A DNA stretch of 28,903 nucleotides. Origin: a virus. Below the pieces are notes generated by a model. That model was not told where the DNA came from. It was given only the letters and a program-made list of their open reading frames with translations, and searched no databases. Position 1 is the first letter of the stretch. Each line of letters starts with the position of its first letter. The translations under genes and the position numbers were made by a program. Positions 28,642-28,903 of the stretch are shown here, one piece after another. Location of the stretch: the IMG/VR virus record IMGVR_UViG_3300031391_000282, positions 1-28,903 of that record; one strand, given 5' to 3'.

Positions 28642-28903
28642 CAGCGGCTACCTAGCGAACTGATTGTCCGGCGGTTCCCGCCATTTCTGATAATATTCCT
28701 CACGTTGGCTTCCAGATTTGCCGCCTGCGCTTCAAGCTGGGCCTGCAGTCGGGATACCGCTGCCTGATCCGCGCCGCGCGCATCTATGACGGGCGCATAA
28801 GTGATTTGTACGGTATTCCCGCCCCCACTCCCGCCCATGCCGTCGGCGCGCACACCAAGACTGCCGTCAGATCCACGGCTAAGCGGCATGATAGCCTCTG
28901 AAC
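28641..28903 (-). CDS. Tape measure protein, C-terminal end (cut by window edge)
   Basis: The frame is open through the right edge, so only the last 87 or so codons of a longer gene are seen. The visible end has a glycine-rich segment, then NTVQITYAPVIDARGADQAA, an amphipathic helix (VSRLQAQLEAQAANLEANV) and a basic tail. 'ITYAPVIDARGAD' near the end is typical of phage tape measure C-termini. An internal ATG at 28889 should not be taken as the start. Confidence 0.75.
   Translation of the reverse strand, partial: SEAIMPLSRGSDGSLGVRADGMGGSGGGNTVQITYAPVIDARGADQAAVSRLQAQLEAQAANLEANVRNIIRNGGNRRTISSLGSR

Noticed and set aside
1-28903. CRISPR array, insertion sequence or rRNA
   Set aside because: No regularly spaced repeats, transposase motifs or rRNA segments were seen on either strand.

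Overview
This window is part of a temperate, long-tailed (siphovirus-like) phage genome whose host is most likely a member of the Rhodobacterales (Roseobacter group). The host assignment is an inference from high-GC coding sequence, the 3' half of an alphaproteobacterial-looking tRNA-Val(UAC) beside the integrase, and tail and early proteins that resemble those of Rhodobacterales prophages. Almost every gene overlaps the next by ATGA, TGATG or a few bases, so the window is a handful of long, translationally coupled operons. No host housekeeping gene is visible.

Layout. 48-668 (minus): a head-tail/minor-tail protein behind a terminator hairpin. 762-9134 (minus): the early operon, read leftwards from a Cro-like gene through small proteins, an amino-group DNA methyltransferase, an HTH protein, a zinc-finger/TOPRIM primase and a P4/D5-type helicase. 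It ends in a non-coding block of purine-rich repeats (1458-1824) that could be a replication origin, followed by a conserved phage protein. A plus-strand zinc-ribbon membrane protein (8494-8859) sits inside this operon as a likely moron. 9135-9240: the divergent control region between cro and a repressor, with 17-bp operators of form ATCGAC(G/A)TTTC(T/A)TCGAT. Two more copies at 9659-9706 cover the promoter of the rightward operon.

9738-13937 (plus): the rightward operon, with small proteins, a C5-cytosine methyltransferase cassette flanked by a 208-bp near-identical direct repeat, a truncated DUF4326-like protein, an excisionase-like HTH protein and a tyrosine integrase. 13938-14432: the attachment region, with two tRNA 3'-end fragments, repeated TTGGGAACCA motifs and a terminator for the opposing operon.

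28903-14433 (minus): the late operon, from the end of the tape measure protein through two distal-tail/hub-like proteins, a GNAT-like protein, a 1353-residue tip protein and a tail fibre, then small accessory proteins, a membrane-protein pair and a lysis cassette (amidase endolysin, 23-residue membrane peptide, LL-H-type holin). Three fibre/spike-like proteins follow the lysis genes. The order tail - att - int - xis - repressor - cro - replication is lambda-like. Because att lies between int and the tail genes, the sequence looks like the circular, virion or episomal form rather than an integrated prophage with att at its ends.

The most unusual feature is the second half of the cytosine methyltransferase (about 10866-11455). 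Two reading frames of the same strand each carry a recognisable phage-methyltransferase C-terminus: frame A has the ADGLAHR...LLGNGV end, and frame B has W-x-TP units plus LNPLFVGWLMGWP. This is a candidate for true overprinting or programmed frameshifting. Family names are from memory of motifs; no database search was possible.
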